From assembly GCA_963668545.1 (NCBI GenBank), contig OY764868.1, positions 682,001 through 746,000 on the forward strand: 64,000 nt of DNA, read 5' to 3'. The notes under the pieces are model-generated. The model was not told where the DNA came from. It was given only the letters and a program-made list of their open reading frames with translations, and did no database searches. Shown one piece after another: positions 45,623 through 55,329 of the stretch (positions are counted from its first letter, which is position 1; every line of letters starts with the position of its first letter). Source of the stretch: G963662265 sp963668545. Lineage in GTDB: Bacteria > Spirochaetota > Spirochaetia > CADAEX01. Position numbers and translations under genes: made by a program.

Positions 45623-45788
45623 CTGCTTTATATGACCATTCTGGAGTCTTGTTATTTTATCCCTTTCACCTGAAAAAGATATAAAGTCAACCGATGTCAC
45701 AGTATCCATCTGTTATGTTTTTCCAGTAATCCGGGGTTGTGAAAAATGAATAAAAATGCCTTCCGTAAGGGGTTTTTTATATTCTTTG

Positions 45789-45817
45789 TTGCTAAAAATC
45801 ACTTTTATCTGTAAACT
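45789..45817 (+). promoter_or_regulatory. Promoter of the TAXI TRAP operon
   Basis: TTGCTA (45789-45794), 17-bp spacer, TAAACT (45812-45817), about 28 bases of leader before the GTG start. Confidence 0.5.
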
Positions 45818-45852
45818 TTAATCAGTTTTATTTAAACAAAAAGGAGAAAATA

Positions 45853-46839
45853 GTGAAAAAGCTTTTAACAGTGCTTCTTGCTGTAATGCTGCTCGCATCG
45901 CTGGTTTCATGCAGTAAGGGCAACTCCGGTACAAAATCGGGTGCGCTTAAATTTGCAACTATAGGTACAGGGGGAGTTACAGGTACCTACTATCCTGCCG
46001 GCGGATCAATCAGCAAGATAGTTAACAAAAAGTCTGATGTATATAACCTGAAAGTTACTGTAGAGTCAACCGGGGGATCTGTATTTAATGTAAATGCAAT
46101 TCTTGCCGGTGATCTTGAGTTCGGCATGATACAGTCTGACATCCAGTATCAGGCATATTACGGAACCGGAGAATGGGCAGATAAGGGGAAACAGGAAAAA
46201 CTCAGAGCTGTGTGCTCAATCTATCCTGAATCAATTACCCTCCTTGCAGCAGATGATGCAGGTATTACCGACTTTGAAAGTCTTAAGGGAAAAGTTGTAA
46301 ATGTTGGTAATCCCGGAAGCGGCAACAGGACCAATGCTATTGAAACTTTTAAGGTTTACGGAATGGACTGGGAAAAGGATATTACTGCCGAGGAACTTAA
46401 ACCTTCAGAATGTGCAAAAATGCTTCAGGACGGAAGAATTGATGCATATTTCTATACTGTAGGTCATCCTAACGGTTCATTCAAGGAAGCTACTTCAGGT
46501 ACAAGAAAAACACATTTTGTAGACATTGTTAAAGTAGATGATCTTCTGGCAAAATACCCCTATTTTGCAAAATCCACTATTCCGATAAAATATTATCCCA
46601 GTGCTACCAACAAGGCAGATGCCCAGACCTACGGTGTTAAAGCAACTCTCTGTACTTCTTCTGATGTAAGCGATGATATTGTTTATGCTATAGCAAAAGA
46701 GCTTTTTGAAAATATTGAAGATTTCAAGACACTTCATCCTGCATTTGCAGATATAACCAGGGAAAGCCTTCTTACAGGTCTTTCAGCTCCTATACATGAC
46801 GGGGCTATGAAATACTATAAGGAAGCAGGCCTTAAATAG
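45853..46839 (+). CDS. TAXI-family TRAP solute-binding lipoprotein
   Basis: Extracytoplasmic binding protein of 328 residues. GTG start with AAGGAG six bases upstream. The lipobox cysteine is residue 20 (LVSC). The TAXI family shows in FATIGTGGVTGTYYPAGGSISKIVN, ESTGGSVFNVNAILAGDLEFGMIQSD and GNPGSGNRTNAIE. It serves the fused permease that follows and differs in family from DctP at 10054. The ligand, in other TAXI proteins usually an acidic amino acid or dicarboxylate, is not determined by sequence. Confidence 0.93.
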   Translation: MKKLLTVLLAVMLLASLVSCSKGNSGTKSGALKFATIGTGGVTGTYYPAGGSISKIVNKKSDVYNLKVTVESTGGSVFNVNAILAGDLEFGMIQSDIQYQAYYGTGEWADKGKQEKLRAVCSIYPESITLLAADDAGITDFESLKGKVVNVGNPGSGNRTNAIETFKVYGMDWEKDITAEELKPSECAKMLQDGRIDAYFYTVGHPNGSFKEATSGTRKTHFVDIVKVDDLLAKYPYFAKSTIPIKYYPSATNKADAQTYGVKATLCTSSDVSDDIVYAIAKELFENIEDFKTLHPAFADITRESLLTGLSAPIHDGAMKYYKEAGLK

Positions 46840-46865
46840 AACCATATCTGGCAGATTACTTTACT

Positions 46866-46893
46866 CAGACTCCTGTATTACAACAGGAGTCTG
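46866..46893 (+). promoter_or_regulatory. Perfect 11-bp hairpin between binding protein and permease genes
   Basis: CAGACTCCTGT/ACAGGAGTCTG with a six-base loop and no T-run. Probably protects the 3' end of the binding-protein mRNA or sets a processing site, as at the equivalent place in the dctPQM operon. Confidence 0.6.
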
Positions 46894-47011
46894 ATTCGAG
46901 ATGTAAAAATGGGACCTTCACCTTTACAGGAAAAGAAATTTTTCTGAAAACAAAGATTTAAAAACATGTTTATTTGAAAATAATCATATTTGGAGACACA
47001 GGAGATTTGAT

Positions 47012-49069
47012 TTGGATATTGACGGGATTAAGAAAGAAGATATTGATGAAGCTCAGAGAATTGTTGATGAAGCTGAAGGTGATTCAAGAAAAATTGAAAA
47101 CTGGACAAAATGGATTATTCCTTCTGTTGCTGCAGCCTGGTCCCTCTTTCAGCTTTCGCTTGCAACATTCCTGCTGCTGAATTCAACAATTGTAAGGGCT
47201 GTTCATTTTGCATTTGCAATATTTCTTGTATTCCTGAGTCATCCGTTTTTTAAAAAATCGAAAAAAAACAGAATACTTAACTACTTTGCATCAAGGGACA
47301 GGATAACATTTTTTGACCTTTCGGTAGCACTTACAGCTTCTATTGCTGCTCTTTATATAGCAATTGATTATGTCGGGATCAGCATCAGACAGGGGGCACC
47401 GTTAGAGAGGGACATAATAGTAGGTTTTGTTCTTATCATACTGCTTCTTGAAGCTGCCAGAAGATCTCTGGGCCCTGCGCTTTCAGTTATAGCAGCAGTA
47501 TTTATTTTATATGCCTTTTTCGGACCCTATATGCCTGCAGTAATTGCATTCAAGGGCGTATCAGTAAACAGGTTTCTGGGTCAGCTTACCCTTTCTACAG
47601 AAGGTATTTACGGGGTTCCTCTTGATGTATCTGCTACAATTGTATTTCTCTTTGTTCTTTTCGGTGCGATGCTTGATAAGGCAGGGGCCGGGAAATATTT
47701 TGTCGATATTGCTTTTTCCCTTCTGGGAAGGTTCAGAGGTGGACCTGCCAAGGCAGCAATCCTGGCAAGCGGCCTGACAGGGATGGTTTCAGGATCAAGT
47801 ATTGCCAATACTGTAACAACAGGGACATTTACTATTCCTCTGATGAAAAGTGTCGGATATCCTGCCTACAAAGCCGGTGCAGTTGAAGTTGCATGCAGCA
47901 CCAACGGCCAGCTTATGCCCCCGATAATGGGAGCAGCTGCTTTTATTATTGCAGAGTACTGTAATATTCCTTATTTTGAGGTAATAAAAGCAGCTTTTAT
48001 CCCTGCTGTAATTGCATATGTGGCGCTTGTATATATTTCCCATATAGAAGCGGGAAAGCTGGGACTTAAAGGTCTTCCAAAAGAGGAGATACCGAAATTT
48101 TTCACAACCCTTGTTTCAGGTCTTCATTTCATGCTTCCCCTTCTTTTCCTGATTATTGAACTCGTTGTTTTCAGACATTCACCTCAGATGGCAGCTTTCA
48201 AGGCTATCTGCGTCCTTGCAGTCCTTATTCCTGTGCAGAATATTATCATTGCAAGGAGGGATGGCGGGTCACTGAAAGATGCTCTTATACAGAGCTCAAG
48301 GCAGATTATTGACGCACTTGTGGCCGGGGGAAAGAACATGATGGGAATCGGTGTTGCAGTCGCAGCAGCCGGTATTATTGTAGGAGTAGTAACTCTTGGA
48401 CTGGGCGGTATTATTACAGAGGTTATTGAAATTCTCTCAGGCGGTAATTTTATCCTGATTCTGATAATTACTGCCATAGCAAGCCTGATACTCGGCATGG
48501 GGCTTCCCACAACAGCCAACTATATTGTGATGGCAACACTTACAGCTCCTGTTATTGTAACACTCGGGGCCAAGGCAGGTGTTGAATTCCCCCTTATCGC
48601 GGCGCACCTTTTTGTATTCTTTTTCGGCATACTTGCGGATGTTACTCCACCTGTTGGTCTTGCGGCATTTGCAGCAGCAGCACTTGCAAAATCAAATCCG
48701 ATCAAAACAGGTATACAGGCATTCAGTTATTCCCTGAGAACAGTAATACTTCCTTTCATATTTATTTTCAATACAGACCTTCTCCTCATAGGTATATCTT
48801 CGGTCTACAGGGTTGTATGGATTTTCTTCACTTCACTGATAGCAATGTTTGCTTTTTCCTCAGGGACCCAGAATTTTACTGTAATGAAAAACAGATGGTA
48901 TGAGACAGTTTTACTTCTTTTAATAACTTTCAGCCTTTTCAGACCATATCTGGTTGCTGAAAAGCTGGGTCTGGGGGGCAGCAGTATAATAGTATCTATT
49001 GTTTCTGTAGCTGTATATTTTGGAATAATACTGCTACAGAAAAAAAGAATGGTTAAAGAACCTGTATAG
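47012..49069 (+). CDS. TRAP transporter fused permease (DctQ-DctM fusion)
   Basis: Membrane protein of 685 residues. The N-terminal quarter has about four helices corresponding to the small subunit, and the rest about twelve corresponding to the large subunit. Typical blocks are GGPAKAAILASGLTGMVSGSSIANTVTTG, STNGQLMPPIMGAAAFI and LGMGLPTTANYIVMATL. TTG start at 47012 with GGAG seven bases upstream; no other start in frame has a site. It works with the TAXI protein upstream. A strong bidirectional terminator follows. Confidence 0.93.
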   Translation: MDIDGIKKEDIDEAQRIVDEAEGDSRKIENWTKWIIPSVAAAWSLFQLSLATFLLLNSTIVRAVHFAFAIFLVFLSHPFFKKSKKNRILNYFASRDRITFFDLSVALTASIAALYIAIDYVGISIRQGAPLERDIIVGFVLIILLLEAARRSLGPALSVIAAVFILYAFFGPYMPAVIAFKGVSVNRFLGQLTLSTEGIYGVPLDVSATIVFLFVLFGAMLDKAGAGKYFVDIAFSLLGRFRGGPAKAAILASGLTGMVSGSSIANTVTTGTFTIPLMKSVGYPAYKAGAVEVACSTNGQLMPPIMGAAAFIIAEYCNIPYFEVIKAAFIPAVIAYVALVYISHIEAGKLGLKGLPKEEIPKFFTTLVSGLHFMLPLLFLIIELVVFRHSPQMAAFKAICVLAVLIPVQNIIIARRDGGSLKDALIQSSRQIIDALVAGGKNMMGIGVAVAAAGIIVGVVTLGLGGIITEVIEILSGGNFILILIITAIASLILGMGLPTTANYIVMATLTAPVIVTLGAKAGVEFPLIAAHLFVFFFGILADVTPPVGLAAFAAAALAKSNPIKTGIQAFSYSLRTVILPFIFIFNTDLLLIGISSVYRVVWIFFTSLIAMFAFSSGTQNFTVMKNRWYETVLLLLITFSLFRPYLVAEKLGLGGSSIIVSIVSVAVYFGIILLQKKRMVKEPV

Positions 49070-49089
49070 ATCTGCAGATTGATTGAAAT

Positions 49090-49128
49090 AAAAAGGCTTT
49101 ATGGAAATCTTCCATAAAGCCTTTTTAT
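49090..49128. terminator. Bidirectional terminator between the TAXI operon and serB
   Basis: Perfect hairpin AAAGGCTTTATGGAA-ATC-TTCCATAAAGCCTTT flanked by A-run and T-run. It serves both convergent units. Confidence 0.92.
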
Positions 49129-49149
49129 TATTAATTGATATTGGATCTC

Positions 49150-50373
49150 TTAAATAACATCCCTGTCCCTGAAACCGAGAAGATACAATAATCCGTCAAG
49201 CCCCAGTGAGGATATGGAATATTCTGAGTTTTCCTTCACAACCGGTTTTGCGTGAAATGCGACACCCAGACCTGCCAGGTTTATCATCGGAAGGTCGTTT
49301 GCCCCGTCCCCGACAGCTATACTCTGGTCAGGGTGGATTTTCTCAATCTCTATCAGGGTTTTCAGGTATTCCGCCTTTTTAGCCCCGTCAACAATTTCTC
49401 CGACATGCCTGCCTGTCAGTTTACCATCTTTTATTTCAAGCTCATTTGCAAAGACATAATCTACACCAAGTACCTTTTTCAGGTGATTCCCGAAGTAGGT
49501 AAAGCCTCCGGAAAGGATTGCGACCTTATATCCCAGGTGCTTGAGATTTCGTATAAGCCTTTCAGCCCCTTCAGTTATTGGCAGATTTTCTGCAATCTCC
49601 TTCATTACCGATTCTTCGAGTCCTTCAAGCAGTGCAACACGCCTTTTAAAGCTTTCCTTGAAGTCAAACTCACCTCTCATTGCAGCTTCAGTTATTTCAG
49701 AAACTTTCTCCCCAACACCTGCTCTTTTGGCAAGTTCAACAATTACTTCACACTGAATAAGGGTTGAATCCATATCAAAGCAGATAAGGCGTCTGTTCCT
49801 TCTGTAAATATTGTCTTTCTGGAATGATATATCAATGTTCTGTTCATGGCTTATATTGAGAAAATCCTTTTTCATCTCTGAAAGGTTTTCCGGAGTGCCT
49901 CTCACAGCAAACTCGATGCATGATCTTTTTATCTTTCTGTTGTCTGAAGAGCCTACAGGGATTCTTTCTGAAAGCCTGTCAATTTTATCAATATTCAGTC
50001 CCTGGTCATAGATTATTTTGGTTATCTCAGAAATATGGTTTGAATTGAGTTCCCTTCCCAGTAGAGTGATTATATAAAGGTCCCTGCCCTGTGAATTGAC
50101 CCATTCTGAATAATGTTCCTCCGGTATCGGATCGAATTTTATTTTTATTCCAAGCTCATGGGTTTTATAAAGGAGATCTTTGAGGATGGGCGAGGAATTA
50201 TGCTTGCCTGGAACTTCAAAAAGTATTCCGAGCGACAGTACATCATGAATTACAGCCTGACCGATATCAAGAATATTTACATCATAGTCTGCAAGTATCT
50301 TTGTAAGAGTTGCTGTTAAACCAGGTTTGTCTTCACCTGATACATTTAAAAGTATAATCTCTCTTCCATCCAT
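49150..50373 (-). CDS. serB: Phosphoserine phosphatase with two N-terminal ACT domains
   Basis: Enzyme of 407 residues that makes L-serine from phosphoserine. Residues 1-90 and 95-180 form two ACT-like domains (ILLNVSGEDKPGLTATLTKIL; YIITLLGRELNSNHI), probably for amino-acid feedback. The HAD core has CFDMDSTLI with catalytic Asp, ILSGGF, and GDGANDLPM. Start set by GGAG. A promoter TTGATT-17-TAATAT (50441-50469, minus strand) lies about 70 bases upstream of the ATG. Confidence 0.93.
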   Translation of the reverse strand: MDGREIILLNVSGEDKPGLTATLTKILADYDVNILDIGQAVIHDVLSLGILFEVPGKHNSSPILKDLLYKTHELGIKIKFDPIPEEHYSEWVNSQGRDLYIITLLGRELNSNHISEITKIIYDQGLNIDKIDRLSERIPVGSSDNRKIKRSCIEFAVRGTPENLSEMKKDFLNISHEQNIDISFQKDNIYRRNRRLICFDMDSTLIQCEVIVELAKRAGVGEKVSEITEAAMRGEFDFKESFKRRVALLEGLEESVMKEIAENLPITEGAERLIRNLKHLGYKVAILSGGFTYFGNHLKKVLGVDYVFANELEIKDGKLTGRHVGEIVDGAKKAEYLKTLIEIEKIHPDQSIAVGDGANDLPMINLAGLGVAFHAKPVVKENSEYSISSLGLDGLLYLLGFRDRDVI

Positions 50374-50440
50374 AATTTTCTCCGGTTAACATAGAGTTTG
50401 AATCTGGTCTACAGTATTTCTACTGATAGAAGCTGTGCCC

Positions 50441-50469
50441 ATATTAGATAAATAAATTAATATAATCAA
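50441..50469 (-). promoter_or_regulatory. serB promoter
   Basis: On the minus strand TTGATT (50464-50469), 17-bp spacer, TAATAT (50441-50446). Confidence 0.5.
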
Positions 50470-50571
50470 TATATAATATTCAATAACCAGCCGGTGAGAA
50501 AATATATCATTAAAACTATATTTTCATAATTGGGAATTATGGATATGAGATGAAATTATGGAATATCTTGA

Positions 50572-50865
50572 TCAGTTTTCGTGGTAAACCGGTTTCCTCA
50601 GTTCCTTCAGATCAAAGAGTTCGAAAATATGGTGCCCGTTGTAATCAAGTACCCTTAAATCATCCTGCTGATGGAGATCTCCAAGAACCACATTATAGTG
50701 ATTCCCGTATTTTTGATTAAGGGATTCAGAAGAAACTTCATAAGCGATAAATTTTTTTATTCCTTTTGATGTAAGTTTTTTTATAAAGTTGCTGTTTTCG
50801 AATGAATCATAGGATGTTAAAATCAGAATCGGTCCTGATCCGGTAAAGAAAATACCTGATTTCAT
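50572..50865 (-). CDS. Small conserved protein of unknown function
   Basis: Protein of 97 residues with a strong AGGAGG site before the ATG. It starts with the hydrophobic MKSGIFFTGSGPILILTSY, followed by a charged region, GDLHQQDDLRVLDYNGHHIFELFD at about 62-85, and no cysteines. It does not look secreted. I recall similar short proteins in other bacteria but no assigned function. It stands alone between serB and the DUF523 gene. Codon use and ribosome-binding site support a real gene. Confidence 0.6.
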   Translation of the reverse strand: MKSGIFFTGSGPILILTSYDSFENSNFIKKLTSKGIKKFIAYEVSSESLNQKYGNHYNVVLGDLHQQDDLRVLDYNGHHIFELFDLKELRKPVYHEN

Positions 50866-50941
50866 TTTTATCCTCCTGATTTTTGGATTACAATATTAAT
50901 TATATGACAGATAACTGAATTTAACCAAATCTAATTATTTC

Positions 50942-50970
50942 TTTACAGTTCCAATTCGTAAGCTTAAAAT
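50942..50970 (+). promoter_or_regulatory. Promoter of the DUF523/DUF1722 gene (leaderless geometry)
   Basis: TTTACA (50942-50947), 17-bp spacer, TAAAAT (50965-50970), seven bases to the ATG at 50978, and no Shine-Dalgarno sequence. Confidence 0.65.
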
Positions 50971-50977
50971 AAATAGC

Positions 50978-51943
50978 ATGGAAAATATAAAACCGAAAAT
51001 ATTTATCAGCCGTTGTCTTGGATTTGCAAATTGCAGATATGACGGGCAGATTCTTAAAGACCAGTTTATTGAAAAACTTAAAAATTATGCTGATATTATT
51101 ACAGAATGTCCAGAGATGGAAACAGGACTTGGGGTTCCCCGTAAAGCTGTCAGGATTGCTGATGTAAATGGTAAATATTGTCTTTTTCAGCCGTCTACAG
51201 ATATTGATATTACTGAAAAAATGAACAGATTTATAAAAAATTATATTGAAAATCTTGGAGAAATGGATGGTTTTATTCTTAAGAACAGGTCTCCAACCTG
51301 CGGCATTGCTGATGTAAAGATATATAAGGGGAAAGATCCTTCAGCACGGAGTTACAGAGGTAATGGTTTTTTCGGGGATGCTGTAAAAAAATACTATCCT
51401 GATGCAGCTGTTGAAGATGAAGGACGGCTTAAAAATTATCTAATCAGGGAACACTTTCTTATTAAAGCATATACACTCTGCAGATTCAAAAAAATAAAAA
51501 GAAAATGCCTGATGAAAGATCTTATTGATTTTCAGGCAAGCCATAAGCTGCTTTTTCTTTCCTACAGAGAATCATCTTTTAGAAAATGCGGTTCTATAAC
51601 TGCAAATCACAGGAAATTGGAAGATAAAGAAGTTTTTTCTTTATATGAAGAGAAAATGAATAAAATATTATCATCAGCGCCAAAATATACTGCAATAATA
51701 AATTCACTACATCATGCATTCGGATGGGTATCTGAAGGGCTGGCTTCTGATGAAAAAAAACTTTTTCTCGATACAGTTGAGGAATACCGGGATGAAAGAA
51801 TACCTTTAAGTGTTTTACTTCATATGCTTAGTTCATATGCTGTAAGATTTAAAAACAACTATCTTGGCGGACAATATTTTTTAAATCCCTATCCTATAGA
51901 GCTGACTTCAATTACCGATTCCGGTAAAGGAAGGGATTACTGA
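50978..51943 (+). CDS. DUF523-DUF1722 fusion protein (YbgA-like)
   Basis: Cytosolic protein of 321 residues. Residues 1-150 are DUF523, with ISRCLGFANCRYDG, CPEMETGLGVPRKAVRI and LKNRSPTCGIADVKIY. Residues about 195-310 are DUF1722 (LIDFQASHKLLFLSY; ILHMLSSYAVRF). The conserved cysteines suggest a metal or sulfur centre. The biochemical role is not established; related genes are often near DNA photolyases, but none is present here. Confidence 0.85.
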   Translation: MENIKPKIFISRCLGFANCRYDGQILKDQFIEKLKNYADIITECPEMETGLGVPRKAVRIADVNGKYCLFQPSTDIDITEKMNRFIKNYIENLGEMDGFILKNRSPTCGIADVKIYKGKDPSARSYRGNGFFGDAVKKYYPDAAVEDEGRLKNYLIREHFLIKAYTLCRFKKIKRKCLMKDLIDFQASHKLLFLSYRESSFRKCGSITANHRKLEDKEVFSLYEEKMNKILSSAPKYTAIINSLHHAFGWVSEGLASDEKKLFLDTVEEYRDERIPLSVLLHMLSSYAVRFKNNYLGGQYFLNPYPIELTSITDSGKGRDY

Positions 51944-52013
51944 TATCTGACCTGATATTTGTTCTGTTGAATAATATTAAAATAAATAATCGATAAAATA
52001 ATATCAAAAACAG

Positions 52014-52042
52014 TTGACAATAAATGTTCCGGGGTGTATATA
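52014..52042 (+). promoter_or_regulatory. Promoter of the SemiSWEET gene
   Basis: TTGACA (52014-52019), 17-bp spacer, TATATA (52037-52042); leader of about 40 bases. Confidence 0.7.
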
Positions 52043-52088
52043 TCTTGCTGAAAATCTATCCAGCCGAATATAAGCAGAGGAAACCGGA

Positions 52089-52367
52089 ATGAGTACAACA
52101 GCGGTAAATAAAAAGAAAATAGCTCCTGAAAAACTGATGGGGCTTATTGGCGCAATTCTTACAACAGTCATGTTTTCCAGCATGATAGAAATTGCAGTCA
52201 ATAATCACAGGGGAATTACAACAATCTGGTTCCAGCCTCTTATGACTATTGTAAGTACAGTTGTGTGGTTTGTATACGGATTATTCAGAAAGGATTTATT
52301 TCTTCTTATTGCAAACGGAGCAGGCTTTTTTTTCTCTCTTATTACAATAGGGGCTATTTTTCTATAG
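52089..52367 (+). CDS. SemiSWEET-type sugar transporter
   Basis: Membrane protein of 92 residues with three predicted helices (about 17-36, 47-67 and 70-90), the single triple-helix bundle of bacterial SemiSWEETs, which act as dimers and let sugars equilibrate across the membrane. The block VWFVYGLFRKDLFLLIANGAGFFF matches the family, including the Trp and Asn that line the sugar pocket. The helix 1 Pro-Gln motif is replaced by Ser-Ser-Met. GAGG precedes the ATG. Substrate unknown. Confidence 0.75.
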   Translation: MSTTAVNKKKIAPEKLMGLIGAILTTVMFSSMIEIAVNNHRGITTIWFQPLMTIVSTVVWFVYGLFRKDLFLLIANGAGFFFSLITIGAIFL

Positions 52368-52434
52368 GATCAGCTCTGCTATAATTATTTGTCTGGGCAT
52401 TTTCTGGACATTATAACGCCTGTTTTCCTGTGAA

Positions 52435-53235
52435 TTACAGCATATTCCTGTTTTTCAAAGCATGAACAGAGAGGAATGTATTCCATTCCCTGTTATTGCC
52501 GTCTCCCCATGAGCCGTCTGTATTCTGAGTGTTTATAAGTTTTGGAAGCGCTTTTCTCAAAATATTCCCTGTATCTTCTGACTCTATATGAGCTGCGGCA
52601 TTAAGTGTCTGGTAAAAAGGAAGTTTTCCGTTCCAGTCTCCTCTTTCAGACTGTGTATCAGCAAGCATCTCTGTTATTCCTGCTGCCACAGGATGGGAAG
52701 AGTACAGGGGATTTACTGCCAGGGCCCTGTAAAGATTGTGGCTGAATACTATTTTATTTCCCTCAGATGTGATATCAGCTGAAAAATCGGTAAGATTTTT
52801 AAACAGCATCTTTACAGAATTATTTTCTGATAATCCGAATATGGTTGCCATAAAAAGTGCAGCCGGAGGTATGACAATGAAAGTTTCCCCTCCGGTAAAC
52901 GGCAGATTTTCCAGATCCCTGTCTGTTATTATTGTCTGTTCCCTTCTTTTTATAATGTTTTCAGATTTATCAACCAGATTTAAAACTGCATCTTCAATTT
53001 CAGGGGTTAACTCCCTTACTGTCAGATGAAGGTAGAAAAGTTTTTTAACAGATGAAACTGTATTTTTTTCATCCCGGACACCATTTATAGTGATCTTTTC
53101 AACAGTCTCTCTGAAATCGTTTTTCCATTCCGGTGATTCTGATTCTCCGAGCCATTTTTTTCTGGCATAGAGGGCTGCCGGGGATTTACTGTTTCTGAAT
53201 ACTGAATATGGTGAATATTTTAATTTAATAATCAT
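52435..53235 (-). CDS. Orphan protein with terpenoid-cyclase-like QW repeat
   Basis: Cytosolic protein of about 266 residues. The C-terminus has QNTDGSWGDGNNREWNTFLSVHAL, matching the QW motif of alpha/alpha-toroid proteins such as squalene cyclases and prenyltransferases; a second, weaker copy (QSERGDWNGKLPFYQTLNAAAH) precedes it. The N-terminal half is unrecognised. It lacks the DxDD motif of squalene-hopene cyclases and is too short to be one. The ATG at 53235 is chosen over 53265 because an extended -10 (TGCTATAAT) lies between them. It is divergent from the acyl-CoA synthetase gene. Confidence 0.55.
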   Translation of the reverse strand: MIIKLKYSPYSVFRNSKSPAALYARKKWLGESESPEWKNDFRETVEKITINGVRDEKNTVSSVKKLFYLHLTVRELTPEIEDAVLNLVDKSENIIKRREQTIITDRDLENLPFTGGETFIVIPPAALFMATIFGLSENNSVKMLFKNLTDFSADITSEGNKIVFSHNLYRALAVNPLYSSHPVAAGITEMLADTQSERGDWNGKLPFYQTLNAAAHIESEDTGNILRKALPKLINTQNTDGSWGDGNNREWNTFLSVHALKNRNML

Positions 53236-53277
53236 AAACTCAAAATAATTATAGCATGTAATCATGGTTATTGTGTT

Positions 53278-53306
53278 TTGTACTGGAAAAAAAAGTGTAT
53301 TACAAT
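53278..53306 (+). promoter_or_regulatory. Promoter of the acyl-CoA synthetase gene
   Basis: TTGTAC (53278-53283), 17-bp spacer, TACAAT (53301-53306); leader about 33 bases. Confidence 0.5.
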
Positions 53307-53345
53307 TATATTTAATAACTTATTTTTCCTGAAAAAGAGATATAT

Positions 53346-55292
53346 ATGATATATAAAAGCCTTCTGGACATACCATTCAGGACTGCTGAGCAGTTTCCTG
53401 ACAGAATTTCCCATAAAGACAACCGTTACGAGTCTTTTCAGCCAGTAAAGTACAGCGATTTTGCCATGTATATAAGGATTCTTACAGCCGGTTTCAGTTA
53501 TTTCGGAATAAAAAGAAATGATCATGTTTCTTTCTTTGTAAATAACAGGTATGAATGGATAAGTACTGATTTTGCACTTATCGGACTGGGAGCTGTATCT
53601 GTGCCGAGGGGATCTGATTCAACCCCTTCAGAGCTGAATTTTATTTTCCGTCATTCTGATTCTGTTTATATTATACTTGAAAACAATACACAGCTGAACA
53701 GTCTTCTTGATTACTTTTCTTCTGAAGACTGGGATAAGTGCAGAAAGATATTTATCATGGATAATGATGAAAGCGGTACTTTACCTTCTTTTATTCTGGA
53801 AAAATGTGTTTATTTCAAAGAGCTTGCTGAAGCAGGGGAAAGAGAATATGAGAAGGAGCCCTTTCTCATTGAAAGGCTTTCTGAAAAAATCAATGAAAAT
53901 GATATAATGACAATTGTCTACACTTCCGGAACAACAGGAAACCCCAAAGGGGTAATGCTTTCACACAGAAACTTTCTTCAGAATGTTTACGGCAATACTC
54001 CAAGGCTTGAGATTGATGTTGAAAAGGGGGAAAAAACAGTTATAATGCTTCCCTCCTGGCATGTCTATGAGAGGGCATTTGAGTTCTGCGGTATTTCTGC
54101 TGCTCTTACATTCATATATTCATCAGCAGCAAGGTTTGCTTCAGATCTTGAATCTGAGAAACCTGAGAATATAATATCAGTTCCGAGAATCTGGGAATCT
54201 GTTTACCAGAAAATAATTAAAGCTGTGAGCCGGATGCCTTCTTCAAAAAGGAACCTGATTCTTGCACTTATTAAAATAAACCAGGTGTTTCTTTCATCCT
54301 CCCTGTATCTCAAAGGGGGTTATGTTTCACTCAGGAAAAGGAATATTTTTACAAGGATATCAGCCGTAATATATCATCTTTTCAGGTTTCTTTTTTTCTA
54401 TCCGGGACACAGGGCTGCCGAAATTCTTTTCAGGCCTTTCAGGGAAAAAGTGGGGGGAAGGCTGCGTGTTGCAACTTCGGGGGCAGGTTCTCTCCCGAAA
54501 TATCTTGATGAATTTTTCGGTTCTCTCGGAATAAGAATAGTAAATGCATACGGAATGACAGAATCAGCTCCCGGAATACTTTCAAGAACAATAGAGTGCA
54601 ATACCTTCGGTACAGCCGGCAGGCCCTTTATCAATACTGACGTCGAGGTGAGAAGAGACAACGGTGAAATAGCAGGTATCGGGGAGCAGGGTACACTTTA
54701 TGTCCGTGGTCCCCAGGTAATGTCAGGATATTACAGGAATGAGAAAGCAACAAAAGCTGTTCTTGATTCTGAAGGGTGGCTGAATACCGGCGACCTTGCA
54801 GTAAGGAGTGAAAACGGCGAGTTTATCATAGTTGGAAGAAGCAAGGATACAATAGTCCTTCTGGGAGGGGAAAATGTTGAACCTGAACCTATCGAGGATA
54901 AAATGAAGGAAAGCCGTTATATCGACCATGCTGTGGTCCTTGGTCAGGACCAGAAACAGCTTTCCGCTATTGTTGCAATAAACGAGGAAGAGCTATTAAG
55001 CATGGCTGAAGAGCTCAAGCTGAAAGTACCTGATGTAAAGACAGAAGGCAGGTATTCAATTGAGCATGATGTTATCTATGAAAGGCTTATGAAGGATATA
55101 AATTCTCTTATTACAAAAGAACATGGATTCAGGCCTTTTGAAAGCATTTCAAAGATAAAAATAGTCCCGAATGATTTCAGGATGGGAGAAGAGCTTACGC
55201 AGACCCTGAAGATAAAAAGGAAATATATTGCAGAAAGGTTTCACGATCTTATTGAAAAACTCCATGATGACAGTAACAGGAAAAAGAGATAG
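53346..55292 (+). CDS. Long-chain acyl-CoA synthetase (AMP-dependent)
   Basis: Enzyme of 648 residues of the ANL superfamily that activates a fatty acid to its acyl-CoA via acyl-AMP. Motifs: YTSGTTGNPKGVMLSH (P-loop, near residue 190), NAYGMTESAPG, GWLNTGDLAV, and a C-terminal lysine region TLKIKRKYI. Length and the hydrophobic insertion SAVIYHLFRFLFFYPG around residue 340 fit the long-chain group. AGAGA gives a weak ribosome-binding site. Chain-length preference is not readable. Confidence 0.88.
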   Translation: MIYKSLLDIPFRTAEQFPDRISHKDNRYESFQPVKYSDFAMYIRILTAGFSYFGIKRNDHVSFFVNNRYEWISTDFALIGLGAVSVPRGSDSTPSELNFIFRHSDSVYIILENNTQLNSLLDYFSSEDWDKCRKIFIMDNDESGTLPSFILEKCVYFKELAEAGEREYEKEPFLIERLSEKINENDIMTIVYTSGTTGNPKGVMLSHRNFLQNVYGNTPRLEIDVEKGEKTVIMLPSWHVYERAFEFCGISAALTFIYSSAARFASDLESEKPENIISVPRIWESVYQKIIKAVSRMPSSKRNLILALIKINQVFLSSSLYLKGGYVSLRKRNIFTRISAVIYHLFRFLFFYPGHRAAEILFRPFREKVGGRLRVATSGAGSLPKYLDEFFGSLGIRIVNAYGMTESAPGILSRTIECNTFGTAGRPFINTDVEVRRDNGEIAGIGEQGTLYVRGPQVMSGYYRNEKATKAVLDSEGWLNTGDLAVRSENGEFIIVGRSKDTIVLLGGENVEPEPIEDKMKESRYIDHAVVLGQDQKQLSAIVAINEEELLSMAEELKLKVPDVKTEGRYSIEHDVIYERLMKDINSLITKEHGFRPFESISKIKIVPNDFRMGEELTQTLKIKRKYIAERFHDLIEKLHDDSNRKKR

Positions 55293-55329
55293 AATTCCTG
55301 TTACTGTTGAATATTTCTTTTTCCTGCTG

